Assembly (NCBI GenBank): GCA_030247855.1
Contig: JAPDRN010000039.1
Coordinates: forward strand, 124,001-188,000
Source: Knufia peltigerae
Lineage: Eukaryota; Ascomycota; Eurotiomycetes; Chaetothyriales; Trichomeriaceae
Length of the DNA: 64,000 nucleotides
Reading direction: 5' to 3'
Part shown: positions 1 through 10,500 of the stretch, one piece after another
How positions within the stretch are numbered: position 1 is the first letter of the stretch
How the letters are laid out: each line of letters starts with the position of its first letter
The notes under the pieces: generated by a model
Databases searched by the model: none
What the model was told of the DNA's origin: nothing
Seen by the model: the letters and a program-made list of their open reading frames with translations, nothing else
Translations under genes and position numbers: made by a program

Positions 1-889
1 CTTAATAGATGGTACACGTGGGGTTTGTTGCTTGGATGAGCGCAGGTGTTACAGTACAGGTTTAGATTAGATGGCTAGAATAGATTAGCAGAGGGTTCTT
101 GGTGTTGGTGCGATCCTCTTTGCAGGGAATATATTTAATGTATCTGAGCGCTGATCTCAATCCACCCAAAAAAGATTCAGCACGCAATAATGAGTTTATG
201 TTTTCTAGACACAAGCTTCAAACAGCAACTATCCAGGAATAATGCGACAAAACTCTCGAGAGTAAGACAAAGAAAAGTGTCTGATACAACAATAGCAGTA
301 TTCCAGGGCTGCGAGTATGATTATCTATGATTGCCTGAATGTAGGTAGCCTCGTGAGCCCAAGTTACGCCTCGGCTACCCTTAGGTAGCTTCAATGCAAG
401 CTTGCATCACATGTGTATTCTGCATGGTTGGGGCCTGGAATAGCCTCGAGTCAGCCATCTCTGGTTGACATGTCGAGCCCAATGAACTGTGGAAACGAAG
501 CGGGATGATCATACCTGTAGACCCAGCAAAGGAACAACTTCTGCCTGTTTGAATGGCCGATGGTGCTGTGTTGTACAGTCAGTCACATGCATTGAATCCT
601 CCAAGCCTTTTTGAATATTCCTTTTTGTATCAACTCGCCGTGAACTTCCAGTCGGATTTACCTGCCTGTCAATTCCACCACATAACATCAGCGCGCAAGA
701 AATAAATCAACCACATAGAACTGCCATCTTCGGTCACCGTCACCCATTACTGTATCTCTTTTTTTCTCTCTGCGGGGTAAACGGATCTCGAAACGCTGCG
801 CTGCCTCGTGTCCCACCACCACCAACCACTACCTCCAACGGGTCCCGAACACACTCCTTCTCAGCCTGACTGCGCTCAGAAGCCTCAAG
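1..889. other. Intergenic sequence upstream of the E2 gene
   Basis: I see no credible coding frame on either strand. The last 150 bases are pyrimidine-rich and look like the 5' leader of the gene that starts at 890. The left part may hold the end of a neighbouring transcript outside the window. Confidence 0.6.
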
Positions 890-1853
890 ATGTTCGCAGC
901 AAAGAGATTAGGCAAGGTGAGTACAAGATGAACACCGTCGACACCTTCACCGTTACTCTAGTAACATGCAAAGGCTGACACGTTTGATCTAGGAACTCCA
1001 AAAGGTACGCTTCTTCCTGGCCTGCCCCGTCCCTTGACATTCCCTCTCTCCCCCCCCTCGGCGATCTACTACAAGTTCGATATGCCCAATGTCGCCTCCT
1101 CAGACACAAACAAGTACACTCCATGTGCCACAAGTCTAACGCGGGTGTTTTGCGTGTGTCCATAGGCCAAATATCTCCCTCCGGGCATTGACCTGGTCAA
1201 AGCCGACGACTTTAAAGAATGGCAGGTTGACATTCGGGTCCTCGACTCCAACCCCTTGTATCTCAATCAGATATATCGCCTCAGTTTCATCTTCACCAAC
1301 AATTACCCGATAGGTACGTTTCCTGCAAGGAAGACACAGAGAGAGAGAGCACGAGAGGAAGAGCACGTCTTTTCGGATCTACAAAAACAAACTTAATGTG
1401 CACGCACACAGAGGCTTTTCACTCACGTCTTCCTCCGCAGAACCGCCCGAAGTAACATTCATCTACGTCCCGCCGTCGTCTTCTTCCTCTACCGAACCGA
1501 TCTCAAATACCCAGACACATGCGCAGTCACAGCCACAGTCGCAGCCGCAGTCGCAAACCACCACCACACCCAACACCGGCCGACCCATACCTATCCACCC
1601 TCACATCTACAGCAATGGAATCATCTGTCTGGACCTCCTCGGAAGCGCGGGTTGGTCACCCGTGCAGTCCGTCGAGAGCGTTTGCATGAGCATACAGAGC
1701 ATGTTGACCGGCAACACCAAGAACGAACGACCGCAAGGGGACGAGGCGTTTTGTCAAAGTATGGGAGTGCGAGGACCCAACGGGTGGACCAGGAGCGAGC
1801 GTGGAAGAGGCCTGAGGGGTGTACGGTTCGCCTACGATGACGATACAGTATGA
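890..1853 (+). CDS. UBE2W-type ubiquitin-conjugating enzyme E2
   Basis: Four exons, 890-916, 993-1004, 1166-1313 and 1441-1853, join in phase to a 199-residue protein. The UBC fold is recognisable: an N-terminal KRLGKELQK helix, then the HPHIYSNGIICL active-site segment with catalytic Cys near residue 125. HPH replaces the usual HPN of E2 enzymes, which is the mark of UBE2W, the E2 that in animals puts ubiquitin on the alpha-amino group of substrates. The C-terminal YDDDTV also resembles the YHDDTC end of animal UBE2W. Odd points are two very short first exons (27 and 12 nt) and an insertion of roughly 40 residues, rich in Ser, Gln and Thr, just before HPH (about residues 73-112). I am confident of the E2 class and fairly confident of the UBE2W subgroup. 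It probably acts in cytosol and nucleus. Confidence 0.88.
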
Positions 1854-2283
1854 GTCATGATCGATCGAAGCAAGTAAAGGATGGCGTGGAGTTTGGATAT
1901 CTCAAAGGGTTAAGAAATCACATCCTGGCGAACAAAGGGGGGGGAGGTTTGTGTCTGTGCAGGGGGGTTTCGGAGATTTCACAAACTCGCTTGCACAGGC
2001 GAAAATGACGGGCGACGACGGGTTGTCTGATGGCCAATTTACCTTTGGTTTCCCACCTTCGCCCCAGGAGATTTCGGATACAACAAGGACAAGGGAGGCC
2101 CCGGCTTCGGTCTGACAAAACACTTGGATTTTTGCCTCTTGCCTTGGGGGTTGGACTCGGAGTTTGAAGGACTGAAGTGTATTGGTGGTCATGGATGGCT
2201 GCTGCAAAGTCGAAAAAAAAGACGCCGGGCAGGCGTTGTGACTGAAGCACTTGCACCATGTCAGGATGAATTATGGAGTACAG

Positions 2284-2317
<34 letters not shown>

Positions 2318-2715
2318 TGCTCCAAAAGTCAAGTTGGAAAGTGCATCCTATCAATCATAATGAAGAAATGAATTTATGGAGTCATGAAAAGAGAAGAATC
2401 AAAGGGTCAAGCTATTACGAGTTCATTTCCTACCATGCATCACAGAGAATCGACTTTCTTGGTATTCTCAAGACCCAGGCAAGAAGGGTAAAAGTGAGAC
2501 GTGTAGACAGGTGATGGATCCATTGTTACTCTGAAACCAAGGACGGTACCCGTTTCATTTCAATTTGTGTCTGTAAGAGGCTACAAAGCTATCTCTGATA
2601 CCTCCAGCTCCTGGTGACGTCGTAATTCCACCTGAGCCTCGACCGACAACAACCATCCGCCGTACAAATGTGAGTGCAACGAGCATCGTAATCATAATCG
2701 CAACTTGAACCAACA
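1854..2715. other. Convergent intergenic region between the E2 gene and CWC22
   Basis: This holds the two 3' ends and no credible gene. It includes the GA microsatellite listed separately and a GC-rich stretch near 1935-2110. Short frames here overlap on both strands without family motifs. Confidence 0.6.
2284..2310. repeat. (GA)n microsatellite
   Basis: A perfect run of about 13 GA units lies in the 3' intergenic space. It is a simple-sequence repeat likely to vary in length between strains. Confidence 0.95.
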
Positions 2716-5502
2716 TCAATCAAAGTCGGCGGCTCTCGCACGTCCGGTTGCCTTGGGGTTGGGACTCGAGCTTCTCCTGGATCTACCACCACCACCGCGT
2801 CGAACTGGGCTCGGACTCCTTTTTGAGAATCGTCTGGGCGGCGTCGAGCGAGACCGTGACTCTGACGCTGCCCGTTCGCTCGATGAGTTTCTCCTTTTCC
2901 TCGCCGGCGGCGGTGGCGCTCTGCGTGTCGGTGGAGTGTAGCTTCTGCTCCTGCCCCTGCTCCTGCTCGGGGAGTACCTAGGTTTGCCGTTTCCGCGGCG
3001 GGGCGGAGAGCGCGAGAGCGACCGTGACGGGGATCGTCTCTGGTTACCTTTTCGAGCTGGACCGGCACGAGGACCACCATCACGTCGTGATGTGAACCGT
3101 GGAGGAGATCGAGATCGAGAGCGAGATGGAGAATAGGTCCGTCGGCGCGGCGGTGCGGAAGGAGACGGAGTCGGTGAAGTTGAAAATTTCCTCGCAGGTG
3201 GCTTTTGAACCCCTTTTCGGGGCGGTGGTGAGCGCGAACGTGAACTGTAACTTCGTGAGCGGGTGGGGGATCTACCTCGTGTACGAGGAGGGACGGCATT
3301 TCGTCGTGGAGGGCTCCGGGACACCGAGGGGGAAGGCGACCTTTTACTGGCGGCGCCTCGGCGTGGTGGCGAGCGCGAGCGCGATACCGAGGCGCTGTAA
3401 CTTCGTTCCCTTCCGCGACGAGGTGCTGGAGATCGTGAGCGCGACACCGAACGGCTGTCGCTTCGTCCCCTTCCACGTGCCGCGCCCCGACGATCAGGTG
3501 TCGGGCTTTTAGTATACGATCGACTAGTCGTGTAGCTCGAGTAGCTCGAGTACGAGCTGACACTTTCCGAGTCCGAAACGTCATCATCCTTTGGTGCAGG
3601 AAGCGCTGGAGGTGCAGGCTTTGGTATATTCTTGAGATATTCTCGCATTTCTTCGGTAAGCGCGCCCATGCCGATACTTGTAAAGTAATTGATCGAAAAG
3701 CGTGTATTTCGTGGGTTGTCTGTTGGGAAGATACCCATGAAGCTCGGGCGGAGGATATCGTCTTTCATGCGTTCTTGCAATTTAGGCATGCCCAAAGACT
3801 CGGCTAGGTCCTGGAATAAGATCTTGATGAAGATTCGGCTGCTGGAGGTGGTTTCATCTTCATTTAAATGCACCACCGAGAGCACATGCCAACCAATGGC
3901 ATCAGTGCTGAGCAAATGCCCAAAGAAGCGGGCAATGTTGCGTAGCCTGTTGGTTTCATACCGGTGGATAGTGTCGTAATATTTAGCAAAGGCCTGTTCG
4001 AACAGGTCCGTCCAGAGGCGGTTGAGCTTCGCAAAACGTTCACCAATAAGACCGAAAAAGTTTGAATATGTCTTCTCTTGTGAACAGCATTCGATAATCA
4101 TGGATGGTAGTTCGGGTTCCTGGCCAGCTGGAAGTTGCACTTTCATCAACTTGTGGCATGCTTCTTCAAAGTCTAAACTGGACATGATGGTGAGGTAGAT
4201 GGTTCGCCGTAGATTGACCAGATTGGTGTTTGTTTGATCTTTGATCTCCATCGCTCGTTCTTGCTCAGCTTCTTCATCATCGGAACTCTCGTCGTCATCA
4301 CTACTTCCGTCGTCTTCTTCATCACCACTGTCCTCTCCTAGGATCTCGGCCTTAAGTTTTCGATACGCTTCTTCGTGCTCTTCCCATTCAGGATCGAACT
4401 TGAAAATGTTGAGTGTATCTTGTGTTTCGATATCATCGTCCAAGTCAACCTGATGTGTGATTTGGTCTTCCTCCTCCACCAGATCTAATTCTTCCTTGAT
4501 GGCAGGGTTATCCTTATATCTGTCTTTCCTCACTTGGAACAAGACTTCGATCATGTACTGTGTTCGCTTGTCAATGTCGGCTTCGTGAAGGATGCTTCGG
4601 AACTGGTCGAACACTGCCAATGCGATCGGCTGGCTCATCTCTTCCAGATGCTGTCCTACTTCTCTTGTCAAACCAACGGCGATTTCCACTGAATCGTCTG
4701 TTGGCTTGTGCAAAAGTAGCAGGAGGAGCTGAGCAGCCACCGTCTCGTGCGCCACTTGCTGGTTGCAAAGATGGGCAATGAAAGTAGTGGAAGAGATACA
4801 GACGGCTTTGTCGTTTCGCTTGAAAGCCTTGCGGAATTGGACCACCAAACGGTTGAGGAGCAACTCGCCGACCTGGGGAAGTTTGGTGTTGACAATTGCA
4901 GCCATTGCAGCATAGATTGGGGTGAAAGGTAGAGAGGCTGCCTGGGCTTTCATGATGCTTCTGCAGAACAATCCCCGTCCTCGAACCAAGTTCTCTCCAA
5001 ATAACTCGGGAACAATATGTTTGATGTTCGAGACGTTGACTTTATTGATCAGACCATTGATGGATTTCTTGAGTGCTTCCCATGCCATGCGCTGATACTC
5101 TTTGCTGCTTTTGTCCGTGATTTCTGCTTGCAGCGCCCTTAACCTTGCAGGTGGAATGTATGTACCTCCCGACCTCATGGTGAGAAGTTTCTCATATTCG
5201 GCTTTGGCGGCAGCTTGTTTCTCTTCTGCAGTCAATGGCTTGCGTTTCACTTCTTCTTTTTCTCGAGGCTTGAATCTTGCCATGAGCTCCCGCTCTCGGT
5301 CATCCACTTCCCGCTCCTGTTCCTCACCATGCGGCTTCTGCCTGCCACTCTCTTCTGCGCGGGCTACTCGACGACGCCGAGGTGAAGGGGATCGTGAAGG
5401 CGGCGAGCGTTTTCTTGCGCCTGATGGCCCAGGTGAATAAGAGCCGCCGGGAGGAGGTGTTGGAAGCCGTACAGCCGAAGACAAAGTCATGGTGTCCGCC
5501 AT
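2716..5502 (-). CDS. CWC22: Pre-mRNA-splicing factor CWC22
   Basis: A single long frame of 928 residues starts at the ATG that gives MADTMTLSS. The frame stays open 40 codons upstream, but that stretch does not look like part of the family. CWC22 is a spliceosome component that, in animals, hands eIF4A3 to the exon-junction complex. A MIF4G domain spans about residues 145-330, starting near the WEALKKSINGLINKVN helix. An acidic linker (runs of Asp, Glu and Ser) follows, then an MA3 domain at about 450-570. From about residue 630 the tail is a long Arg-Ser/Ser-Pro region with many RSRS and RSPP units. A short RS-rich patch also lies at residues 30-50. It is head-to-head with DPM2 across a promoter of 388 bp. 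No intron is needed. Confidence 0.93.
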   Translation of the reverse strand: MADTMTLSSAVRLPTPPPGGSYSPGPSGARKRSPPSRSPSPRRRRVARAEESGRQKPHGEEQEREVDDRERELMARFKPREKEEVKRKPLTAEEKQAAAKAEYEKLLTMRSGGTYIPPARLRALQAEITDKSSKEYQRMAWEALKKSINGLINKVNVSNIKHIVPELFGENLVRGRGLFCRSIMKAQAASLPFTPIYAAMAAIVNTKLPQVGELLLNRLVVQFRKAFKRNDKAVCISSTTFIAHLCNQQVAHETVAAQLLLLLLHKPTDDSVEIAVGLTREVGQHLEEMSQPIALAVFDQFRSILHEADIDKRTQYMIEVLFQVRKDRYKDNPAIKEELDLVEEEDQITHQVDLDDDIETQDTLNIFKFDPEWEEHEEAYRKLKAEILGEDSGDEEDDGSSDDDESSDDEEAEQERAMEIKDQTNTNLVNLRRTIYLTIMSSLDFEEACHKLMKVQLPAGQEPELPSMIIECCSQEKTYSNFFGLIGERFAKLNRLWTDLFEQAFAKYYDTIHRYETNRLRNIARFFGHLLSTDAIGWHVLSVVHLNEDETTSSSRIFIKILFQDLAESLGMPKLQERMKDDILRPSFMGIFPTDNPRNTRFSINYFTSIGMGALTEEMREYLKNIPKPAPPALPAPKDDDVSDSESVSSYSSYSSYTTSRSYTKSPTPDRRGAARGRGRSDSRSVSRSRSPAPRRGRERSYSASVSRSRSPPRRGAASKRSPSPSVSRSPPRRNAVPPRTRGRSPTRSRSYSSRSRSPPPRKGVQKPPARKFSTSPTPSPSAPPRRRTYSPSRSRSRSPPRFTSRRDGGPRAGPARKGNQRRSPSRSLSRSPPRRGNGKPRYSPSRSRGRSRSYTPPTRRAPPPPARKRRNSSSERAASESRSRSTPPRRFSKRSPSPVRRGGGGRSRRSSSPNPKATGRARAADFD

Positions 5503-5890
5503 GATGATGTCGATGTGTTGCGACAATCGATTGTCGGTGGCAGAAGACGAGGTCAAATCCGCATACTGTGTTGGGTTGACCAAAAAAAGTTTGGACAAGT
5601 AGGCAACGATGTGATTGTACATAGAGGCGTTTGGAGTCGGAGGTGACCAGATCGGAAAATCTTAGTGCCAAGCCCGTTGGCCGCAGCCATTTCGCCGCCA
5701 ATGGTAATAGGACGAGTATGGGGAACGAGTCGCGCGATTTTGGACTTTGGCTTTCGTGTCCAGTTTCAACACAGCGTGTTCTTTGTGTACCACGCATTTA
5801 ATCACGTTCTTCACATCTTGCGACGGGCAACTTTTTGAAACTGCGGAACAAGTGAGAACTTGTGGATAGGCAGAGATGGTATATCTTGTC
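5503..5890. promoter_or_regulatory. Divergent promoter between CWC22 and DPM2
   Basis: The two start codons lie 388 bp apart and face away from each other, so promoters and leaders must share this space. A CCAAT box is present at 5698-5702, near the middle. I see no clear TATA box. Use of the CCAAT box by the HAP/CBC complex is inferred. Confidence 0.5.
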
Positions 5891-6253
5891 ATGTCACTCA
5901 AACCGCGCTCCAATACTGACCTGTGGCAGCTGGACAAACTAGTGGGCATGGCTATGCTCATAGCAGCCACGACGATTTTCCTGTATTATACACTATGGAC
6001 TCTCTTCATGGTACGCACATGTTCTTGATACTGAACAAGTTTTTTTGGGACTGACGCGGGATAGCCATTTGTCGACGATGACCATCCGCTTCAAGCACTC
6101 TTTCCTCCTCGTGTTTGGGCTATACGCATTCCAGTGATTCTTACTCTTCTGGCCTCAGCTGTTGTCGGCACATTCCTCGCCATGGTCATGATCAGAAGCA
6201 ACAGAAAGAAGGCGGCAAAGGCACGGGCTGCAGCAGCGAAGAAGTCGAAATAA
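5891..6253 (+). CDS. DPM2: Dolichol-phosphate mannosyltransferase subunit 2 (DPM2)
   Basis: Two exons, 5891-6010 and 6065-6253, encode 102 residues. The sequence has the DPM2 layout: a first membrane helix (LVGMAMLIAATTIFLYYTLW), the short loop FMPFVDDDHPLQ split by the intron, then FPPRVWAIRIP and a second membrane helix, with a basic Ala/Lys-rich tail. In animals DPM2 anchors and stabilises the DPM1 catalytic subunit in the ER membrane and so supports dolichol-phosphate-mannose supply for N-glycans, O-mannosylation and GPI anchors. It also binds GPI-GlcNAc transferase. The length is normal for fungi. The gene shares its promoter region with CWC22. Confidence 0.93.
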
Positions 6254-6409
6254 GTGCAATGAGGAGATACAAATTGGAACAAGAAGAAGAGCCACTCCGT
6301 ATATATGAATCAACTGGCGTCCATCTCTTCAATGTACTTGGAACGACACAGACACAAAGAAAAGTGTTGTAAGCTCTCAAACACTGGCACGGGCCACATG
6401 TGTAATGGT

Positions 6410-6961
6410 TCAAGCATGTTTGGCGCCATCGACTGTGAAAATGGGAGGCTTCGAGTCCGAGTAGGATGTTCTCGAAACAGTACTTTGGCGTCCAGGTGAT
6501 AGGAAGATAGTTACTTCGCGTGGATGCATACAGTCTTGGTCTTCAGTCGACAAATTGGAGTTATACCGCCATGCCGCAATGCTCATGACAAAAGTCCAGA
6601 CTTCTTCATATGCATCCAACTTTCGTCCTGAACCCGCACCCTGCTCTTTTATGTGTTCCAATTTCGCAACAACTGCTACCGTAGGGTCCAAGTCCGAAAA
6701 CTGACTGATTGAGGGCAGGGAGGATTCGTCATGTGCTTGAGGACTATGACAGCCTGAAAGCAGAGCGATGCGCCGCTGACAAGAGTTGTTGTACAGGCCG
6801 GCAGAATGACAGACTGATAGGGAGTACTCCGTAGCATGGGGATGATTCTTACCAGTGAAGGGCGAGCCGAGGCCATCGTCACATGGTGCAACGGGTCGCT
6901 GAGGTTGAGCATTGATGATGATTCTGATCATTAGCAGAAAAAGTGAGCTGCAAACGGACAT
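6410..6961 (-). CDS. Candidate orphan protein with signal-like N-terminus
   Basis: I do not recognise this gene. The frame from the ATG at 6961 reads 183 residues. It opens with a hydrophobic stretch (SSLFLLMIRIIINA) that could be a signal peptide or anchor. A GTAAGA donor at 6852 and a TTTCAG acceptor ending at 6754 would remove 99 nt in phase, giving a 150-residue protein; the frame is also open without splicing. The C-terminal half contains KLEHIKEQ and YEEVWTFVMSIAAW, which look helical. No family motif is visible, and it may be a chance frame. Confidence 0.3.
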   Translation of the reverse strand: MSVCSSLFLLMIRIIINAQPQRPVAPCDDGLGSPFTGKNHPHATEYSLSVCHSAGLYNNSCQRRIALLSGCHSPQAHDESSLPSISQFSDLDPTVAVVAKLEHIKEQGAGSGRKLDAYEEVWTFVMSIAAWRYNSNLSTEDQDCMHPREVTIFLSPGRQSTVSRTSYSDSKPPIFTVDGAKHA

Positions 6962-7557
6962 GGTCAACTGACATGGCCAAACCCCCAGCCACCGGCATCA
7001 TCATCATATACGAGAACTACGACTTCATACTCCTTAGCCTGCAGAAGACCCTCCGCGTGTAGATAAAGGGAACTAACTGAATGAGGCCTCCCCGCACCCG
7101 GACGCAACCAAGACCAACTCCATCCACGAGCCCCCGAGAGCCTTCGTGGTTCGGTATCTGGCCCGATAAGCAGCAACTCCAATGTCTGGCTAGTGACTCA
7201 ACCACCACGACGCCTGTTTCCATATAAACAACCTCTCTGACTGCAGTTTCCCTCTGCTGTTACTCCGTATATCCAAACCCTGTCTTTTCCTGTATCAATT
7301 GCTACAGTCTCTGCTCCAAACCAAGCTTCGTTTCATATCGACTCCCAGCGGTATCAGGTGTCCGCCTACTCCCGGTCACGCCCTCGATCAGCGACGCATC
7401 CACACCCCGCGTCGGCCAGGGGTTCTCCTCGATCGCCGACTCTGTCCCTCCTTCACATCACCATCTCGACCACGGTCGACTTCAGGCAATTACCATACCA
7501 GTGGTCTGCCCAGGGCTGCTCCTGCTGTGCCCCTGGCGTCTACTGATCTCATTTTGA
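6962..7557. other. Intergenic region upstream of the BCAS3-like gene
   Basis: No credible gene. The last 300 bases are rich in C and T and look like a leader. One exact copy of the nine-base motif (as TACTCCGTA) is at 7261-7269. Another is at 6825-6833, inside the candidate orphan gene and within its possible intron. Confidence 0.55.
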
Positions 7558-10500
7558 ATGCCAGCAGTCAACAAATCCAAGTCCACCAGCAACAGGAAAC
7601 CCGCTCCACCCCCCGACCTCCTCGACCCAGAAAACATACTCCAAGAAGAAGAACCGAAGGTGGGAAAGAAGAAGGCAAAGCATGCTGCTGCAAAACAGCC
7701 ATCCTGCCTCGACAATGCCGAAGAACCCCTATCTTCAGAGCAGATGGGTCAACAGTCACGCCAGCCCGCAAACCCGCAGTCAATACTCGGACAGCTGAAG
7801 TCCAACTTCCCTCAGAACGGCCAGAGAAATGATAGTTCTGATGCCTTGAGTGAGGTGGACTCTACACTCAAAGTCTCCGACGAACATACGCCTCCTACCA
7901 ATGTCTGGGCACGAGGCACTGCTTACGGCAGGTCTCCGCCCGTTGAACCGATCCCTGGCTTCAGCTCGGGAACACCTCCTTACGAGCCTGGCTTCAGCAC
8001 CCGCGGCGGCTTCGCTAGAAGTCCCCCGCTTTCTCCGCCAGTAAGGAAAGCAAGACCTGTGAGTTATGGGAGCGCCGTTCCCCCTCTACCTCCTCACCAC
8101 AGGATTTCGACTTCACCCTACGGTTACGCGGTGAATGCCTATGGCTCGCCACCTGTACCGCCGCATCTGCCCCAACAACATTTCTACGGCCCTCATGATG
8201 TCGACCTAGGCCTTGCAAATGCCACATCACAAATGAATATTCAAGATCCTGTTGCACTCAAATTCTCCCGTCATCCAGCACCTGGCAACGAAGCTCGTGA
8301 AGCCGTCTTCATGATAGGGGACGAAGAGTTGAATATTCTGACCTACAATGGTGAGAAGTTGGAACATTCTGGATTCCTGGGAGGTGTCCGGGGTGAAATC
8401 CTCGACGCCTGCGTACTTACCTGGAACGTTGGCAGTGATCCTTTTGCGGAATATCGGCCTCTAGTGGCACTGACCGTACATGGGCCAACCAACGTGGAGG
8501 GTGAGAATAGGGATGGACCCTCGTCAGATGCGACAGGCGTGTACCTTGAGACCAAGGTTATGGTATATTCCATTGCCAAGGGATGTCATGTGGCTGATTT
8601 GCTGTCTGTACCATCCCCCATGAGGATGTTTCACGGAGGCGTGTTACCGCCTGGATCTGCAGCAAATCTGAAGACATATGCAAGTGGGAATGCCATCGTC
8701 GTGTCTTCTGGCGACAGTGGCGAAGTATTCGTCTTCTCTGCGCGAAAGGACCATGACTCTACTGTGTTTGAGTGTCTAGGCAAGTTCTGGACAACCATAC
8801 AACCACACTTTCAGAGGAGAGACTCGTCGCAGCCGACCTCGGACGCTGAAATATCGCCTGCAGACCTTGGTCGCGGAATCGACGCGGAAAATTCAGCGAT
8901 TATTAGTCTGAATGGTCGATGGCTAGCATTCTGTCCCGCGGGCACTCCTTCTCGCCGATCGATTGGTGCGATTCTCGGCGATTCTGTCATCCATAACAAA
9001 AACTCCAATATCACTGCTGGAACACCTCCATCGCGACCTCCAGTAACGTGTGAGGTAGAATCCCCTGATGTTGATACCTTCTTCGGCAAGGTTGCCAAAG
9101 GCATAGCGCAGGAAGCTGTTAGAAGTGCCAAATGGATTGGCGAGAAAGGTGTGCAGACGTGGCAGAACTACTGGAAGAAGGACTCAAGCACCGACAACGT
9201 TCCCACAACTTCCTCCCCAAGTCCACCGATGTACTCGCCACAATTCGGCATGGCACAATTCCCGCCCACGCATGCAGTGGAATCCTCGAATATTCCAAAA
9301 GACCCTGAGGTAGTCTCGATTCTAGATTTGAAGTCTCTGCAAGACGCCCAGGGCAGGCGAGGCGTCGAAGTCGGCCCCCTTGCCACATTTCAACCGCCAG
9401 GAGGCTGCAGCTTTCTCTCCTTTACCCCCAGTGGACTTGGTCTTCTCACTGCAAATCGCAAGGGTGACGTGCAGTATATATGGGATTTGCAACAAATGAA
9501 GCATGTAAAAGTTTCGCAGACGACCTCGACACCTAACAGTGGCTGTGTACGGCAGATTGCCCGCTATGAGCGGCTGAGTCCTTCCACCATCATCGATCTT
9601 GCTTGGGACGGGCCGACAGGTTATAGGTTCGCGTTACTCACGAAGAATCGAACAGTACATATTTTTGATCTACCCAAGACTGCTTTCCAATGGCCTCCGC
9701 CACATACCAAGAGAGAACGCCCATCATCAGCCCCTGTCGAACCTCCACAAGCAAAGACAGAACAGGAACCTGTCCCAGCGGGAGGTTTCTTCGCCTCGGC
9801 TATGAGTATTGCTGGCAGAACACAGCCAATGCTAGCGAATCTACGAGGTCGAGCTCCCAGCATAAATAGCGGTGGGATCACTGGGTTTGGGGCTTCGGGG
9901 ATTGGACTAGCTTCTACCACTGGCTTGAAATCAGGCAGAGCTGTAGCTGCAGGTCTTAGCAAGTCTCTTGGAGCTGCCAGCGAAACCGTCACGAATATTC
10001 GTCACGCAAATCAGAGCAGACTCTATTTGAAGATCCCAGCTCGGCCAGGTATGCTTTGTTGGCAAAGACGGGAAGTAAGAACCGTGTTGTCAATTTTGGA
10101 TTTACACACCATCAAGGACTATTACGTCCGGATGACAAAGCCGAGAGAAGACCGGCAGCGGCAAACAGTTTCCGTCTTTGATGCCCGAAAACCTGTGGTA
10201 ACCAAATTACCGAAAGGACTCGACATGATCAGAGATCCTTTGTATAGAGGACATGTCGCGCGCAACGAGGATAGTGGAACTCCCCCCGCAACTGGATTCT
10301 GGAGGTTTAGAGCAAGCAAAGCCGACGGAGTGAAAATGTCACACCCCCTAGCGTCCGCTGAAATTGAGACAAATGCGCCATATCAGCCATTCCACTGCGA
10401 CCATCGGGTCATCATCTCGTTGCTTGAAGATCGGTTGTCTGATGGGCTCCTTTCTACCATGTCTGGACAGCACAAAGCCTTTTCGTCACGGACTATGCCT

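Noticed and set aside
3099..3512. Plus-strand frame of 137 codons antisense to the CWC22 tail
   Set aside because: Same reason: a shadow of the repeated RS codons.
2589..3587. Minus-strand frame of 332 codons under the CWC22 RS tail
   Set aside because: It overlaps the RS-encoding region in another frame and its openness follows from the codon repeat. No family motif, and the CWC22 reading is clear.
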